Shown here: one piece after another, positions 21,976 through 23,297 of the stretch
How positions within the stretch are numbered: the stretch's first letter is position 1
Layout: each line of letters opens with the position of its first letter
Origin: Methylovulum sp.
GTDB lineage: Bacteria > Pseudomonadota > Gammaproteobacteria > Methylococcales > Methylomonadaceae
NCBI GenBank assembly: GCA_016919605.1
Contig: JACXTQ010000260.1
Coordinates: forward strand, 1 to 23,297
Reading direction: 5' to 3'
DNA: 23,297 nucleotides
Notes under the pieces: generated by a model
The model's database searches: none
The model's input: only the letters and a program-made list of their open reading frames with translations
Told to the model about the DNA's origin: nothing
Translations under genes and position numbers: made by a program

Positions 21976-23297
21976 CTAATTTCCAAACTGCCCAAGCAAA
22001 GCGGCAACCACATGCTCCATGTGTTGCGCCCGCGAGCCCTTAACTAAAATGGTTTCATCGCCTTTGAGCTCCTGCTGTAGAGCTGTTATCAAATCCGCTT
22101 GATTGGCAAAAAAGTCCGCACCTGCACCAAAACGCGCCACGGCAAAGCGGGCATCCTCGCCGGTCGCCAACAACCTGACTACTCCGCTATCCTTAATTTG
22201 CTGACCTATTTGCGTGTGCAGGGCGGCACTTTCTGAGCCTAATTCACCAAACGCCCCCAATACTAACCAAGGCGTACCGCCATCTTCTTGTAGCACCTCC
22301 AACCCTGCGGCCAGCGAAGTCGCATTCGCGTTATATGTATCATCGATAATCCGATTACCTAAAGAGCCACGTAAAGGCCGCAAACGCCCTTTTACCGGTT
22401 GCACGTTCGCCAAGCCGCCAACAATTTGTGTCAAATTTAAACCTAACGCCAAGCCAGCCGCGGTGGCCGCCAACGCGTTGAGAACATTATGCCGCCCTGC
22501 CAAGTTTAAGACCGCTTCCACCTCACCTTGTGGGGTACTTAGCTGGAATACGGTGCGGAAAGTTTGCCCGGAAAATTCACTACGAATTGCATGGGCACTA
22601 ACATCGGCCGCCCCTTGCAAACCAAACGACAACACTTTCCGAGTGTCCGCAAGGTCTCGCCAGTAGGCAAAATAAGCGTCATCACGGTTAAGGACGGCGA
22701 CACCATCGGCTTTAAGCGTTTCGATAATTTCGCCTTTACCACGTGCTACTCCGTCCAAATCACCAAAACCTTCCAAATGGGCGGCTCCGGCATTGTTTAA
22801 TACCACCACATCCGCTTGCGCATGGTGGCTGGTATAGGCGATTTCCCGTAGATGGTTGGCACCCATTTCGATCACCGCAAAACGATGTGCGTCATTGATG
22901 CGTAACAAGGTCAGCGGCACACCAATATCATTATTCAAATTGCCTTGGGTAAATAAAGTCTCGCCCGCCATCGCCAAAACGGCGGCAGTCATTTCCTTGA
23001 CCGTGGTCTTACCATTGCTGCCGGTAATGCCAACCACATGACATGAGGATTTACGCCGCCAAGCCCCCGCCAATTGTGCCAAGGCCAAGCGGCTATTGGC
23101 CACCACAATATGGGGCAAGGCCGTAATTGCGCCATCATGGACAATAGTGGCCACAGCTCCAGCCTGTTCGGCCAGTCCGACAAATTCATTGCCATTAAAA
23201 CGATCACCCTTGATAGCCACATACAACTGCCCTACCTGCAAGGTACGGGTATCTATACCGACTGAACTGATGGCGACATCAGCCCCGTTATGATGTC
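21976..23297 (-). CDS. murF: UDP-N-acetylmuramoyl-tripeptide--D-alanyl-D-alanine ligase MurF (N-terminus outside window)
   Basis: The frame is open to the window's right edge. It includes SSVGIDTRTLQVGQLYVAI, the conserved MurF substrate-binding block, so the true start lies beyond 23297 and about 439 residues are visible. MurF adds the D-Ala-D-Ala made by Ddl to the UDP-MurNAc-tripeptide, using ATP. Seen: P-loop GITGSNGKTTVKEM, VIEMGANHLREIAYTS, NNAGAAHLEGFG, NVLNALAA, and the C-terminal DDTYNANATSL and GEDARFA region. The last codon is TAG, 15 bp before mraY. By the usual order murE should lie next, to the right. Confidence 0.97.
   Translation of the reverse strand, partial: HHNGADVAISSVGIDTRTLQVGQLYVAIKGDRFNGNEFVGLAEQAGAVATIVHDGAITALPHIVVANSRLALAQLAGAWRRKSSCHVVGITGSNGKTTVKEMTAAVLAMAGETLFTQGNLNNDIGVPLTLLRINDAHRFAVIEMGANHLREIAYTSHHAQADVVVLNNAGAAHLEGFGDLDGVARGKGEIIETLKADGVAVLNRDDAYFAYWRDLADTRKVLSFGLQGAADVSAHAIRSEFSGQTFRTVFQLSTPQGEVEAVLNLAGRHNVLNALAATAAGLALGLNLTQIVGGLANVQPVKGRLRPLRGSLGNRIIDDTYNANATSLAAGLEVLQEDGGTPWLVLGAFGELGSESAALHTQIGQQIKDSGVVRLLATGEDARFAVARFGAGADFFANQADLITALQQELKGDETILVKGSRAQHMEHVVAALLGQFGN

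Noticed and set aside
1..23297. CRISPR arrays, tRNA, rRNA, riboswitches and prophage attachment sites.
   Set aside because: I looked at every intergenic stretch on both strands and saw no regularly spaced repeats, no cloverleaf-like sequences and no flanking direct repeats. Gaps outside 10329-10766 are all under 100 bp.

Overview
The window is a piece of a proteobacterial chromosome, most likely gammaproteobacterial. It is dominated by the 3' part of a division and cell wall (dcw) cluster read on the minus strand in the order murF, mraY, murD, ftsW, murG, murC, murB-ddl, ftsQ, ftsA, ftsZ. FtsZ ends in the gammaproteobacterial-type tail DYLDIPAFLRRQAD. An affiliation with methanotroph-like Methylococcales is only an impression. 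Everything except the partial comEC at the left edge lies on the minus strand.

Right to left: positions 23297-13239 are a tightly packed peptidoglycan-precursor operon with ATGA or TAATG stop/start overlaps at nearly every junction. It makes UDP-MurNAc-pentapeptide (MurB, MurC, MurD, MurF, Ddl), loads it on lipid (MraY, MurG), and supplies the septal SEDS polymerase (FtsW) and divisome proteins (FtsQ, FtsA, FtsZ). Two features stand out. MurB and Ddl are one continuous reading frame whose junction holds an A6 tract; one A fewer would recreate a TAATG stop/start. The ftsZ glycine loop is encoded by an 11-G run. After ftsZ there is no lpxC. Instead about 440 bp hold a hairpin, a decayed transposase-like remnant and a weak candidate promoter.

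Positions 10328-6633 encode a very large flavin/iron-sulfur oxidoreductase (about 1231 codons). It is cut by an in-frame amber codon at 7005-7007, which separates its last Fe-S domain. A strong rho-independent terminator follows.

Positions 6545-4681 hold a visibly AT-richer two-gene cassette: an SMC/ABC-type AAA ATPase and, 2 bp downstream, a 185-aa protein with a PD-(D/E)XK-like D65...E84-x-K86 signature. Its layout resembles ATPase-plus-nuclease phage-defence systems, and I cannot match it to a named one. A family-61-type glycosyltransferase gene follows (4631-3459), then a Lon-related ATP-dependent protease (3365-975), which converges on the 3' end of comEC (1-969).

The cell wall genes act together. 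The oxidoreductase, ATPase/nuclease pair, glycosyltransferase, protease and comEC look like unrelated neighbours.
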